This document shows, piece after piece, positions 63,301 through 64,000 of a stretch of DNA of 64,000 nt. Position 1 is the first letter of the stretch. Each line of letters starts with the position of its first letter. The stretch is taken from positions 9,114,001 to 9,178,000 of the forward strand of contig NC_060116.1 of assembly GCF_021155765.1 (NCBI RefSeq), read 5' to 3'. Source of the stretch: Diprion similis. Lineage: Eukaryota; Arthropoda; Insecta; Hymenoptera; Diprionidae. Under the pieces are notes generated by a model. It made no database searches and was not told where the DNA came from. It was given only the letters and a program-made list of their open reading frames with translations. The position numbers and the translations under genes were made by a program.

Positions 63301-64000
63301 TACCAACCTACAAACGAACCCAGTTACGGAGCTCGCACAAGGAAACGGAGACACGCCTGGTCTGCAGTTCACCCCCATGAGCTACGGAGCTACCGAGTTT
63401 ACCGGACGTAAAAAAGTGTTCCGGCTGCAGACTCGATATATTCCGTAGATAACCGCCGCTCGGCCAATCAGATTCCTCCGAAAAACTCACGTCTGCATCG
63501 GGCCTGTGAAGTCGAGTTGTTTGTTGGCCTTTCGAATCGACTTCGCTCAAGTTTCATCATATCTTGAAATAGTCGCGTAATATTTTTGACGTCACGAAAA
63601 ATACCGGCCAAGAAATATCCTTGCGAACCTGTTCACCGTTTTTTTCCACCGATTCCCGGTAGACGGCTCGACAATCATGTTGACGATATTAAGTCGCGAG
63701 TTCTATATCGGCGTCCTTTTTACCTGTAAGAAACTACTCCCAATCCCAACGAAATCCCCTAATGAATCTGTTTTCCACACTCATCTTGGCTAAGATTCGT
63801 AAGACTTTGATCTGAAGGTAGAGAGGATGCTGCTCCTCTTCATGGGCAGGGTGGCAACGCTCCGGGAAACCGGGAATAGCCAGGGAATCATGATTTTTTT
63901 ACACGTCATTTTCAAACTGCAACCATGCTTCCTAAATTCAGCTAAGCTAACCTTATGAAATGATTATATTGTTCAATTTCTAATTATTTGCACGAAACGA

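Larger units (their letters stand above)
52264..64000. other. Long stretch without recognised gene (right edge)
   Basis: No recognised exon. Content includes TATA-like boxes, homopolymers, one hypothetical minus ORF at 58.1-58.5 kb and GC-richer CpG-bearing patches (about 53.5-53.8, 61.7-62.4 kb) that could be promoters or enhancers. Confidence 0.5.

Noticed and set aside
1-64000. CRISPR arrays, operons, insertion sequences or phage modules
   Set aside because: No direct-repeat/spacer arrays or polycistronic gene runs are present, and spliced genes show the window is eukaryotic.

Overview
This is a eukaryotic nuclear window, almost certainly from an insect. Its genes are split by spliceosomal introns of about 50 bp to 1.9 kb with GT..AG ends. 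Intergenic DNA is AT-rich with AT, CT and GA microsatellites, and CpG is not depleted. The conserved proteins look insect-like. Compact introns and high CpG make Hymenoptera (sawfly or wasp) a reasonable guess, but the sequence alone does not prove it.

Left part (1-16 kb). A nine-exon minus-strand gene (5012-1425) encodes a TCTE1/DRC5-like leucine-rich-repeat protein of the ciliary nexin-dynein regulatory complex. To its right lie the last four exons of a plus-strand Kv-channel-interacting (KChIP-type) EF-hand calcium sensor (5486-7870). I could not find the KChIP 5' exons, so the DRC5 gene may be nested in a KChIP intron. The KChIP stop codon is followed in frame by 80 open, proline-rich codons, the most interesting signal here. 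From 8.1 to 16.2 kb the DNA is AT-rich and nearly empty, apart from one coding-like minus exon near 12.4 kb.

Middle (16-31.6 kb). This part is gene-dense. EIF2B2 (translation initiation exchange factor, beta subunit) is on plus. TM2D2 (TM2-domain membrane protein) is on minus, tail to tail with EIF2B2. SUFU (Hedgehog-pathway suppressor) is on plus, head to head with TM2D2 across about 0.5 kb. Next comes a minus-strand cluster of unrecognised small membrane-protein exons (two diverged tandem copies and a shared-phase terminal exon). Last is a GPI-anchored Ly6/uPAR three-finger protein on minus, with a plus-strand coding-like exon inside its first intron. Splice junctions were placed by reading frame and by remembered family conservation. 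All phases close in the recognised genes whose full length lies in view.

Right part (32-64 kb). No recognisable gene is present. It holds microsatellites, long homopolymer runs, a short inverted-repeat element, a few promoter-like boxes and several short, splice-flanked open segments. These include a possible three-exon small gene at 33.4-34.8 kb, a 30-bp micro-exon candidate at 47.36 kb, and a 52-residue single-pass membrane microprotein ORF at 52.0 kb. It looks like long introns or regulatory DNA of a gene mostly outside the window.

The recognised genes do not form one pathway: they are a housekeeping, signalling and cilia mix, as expected for an insect chromosome.
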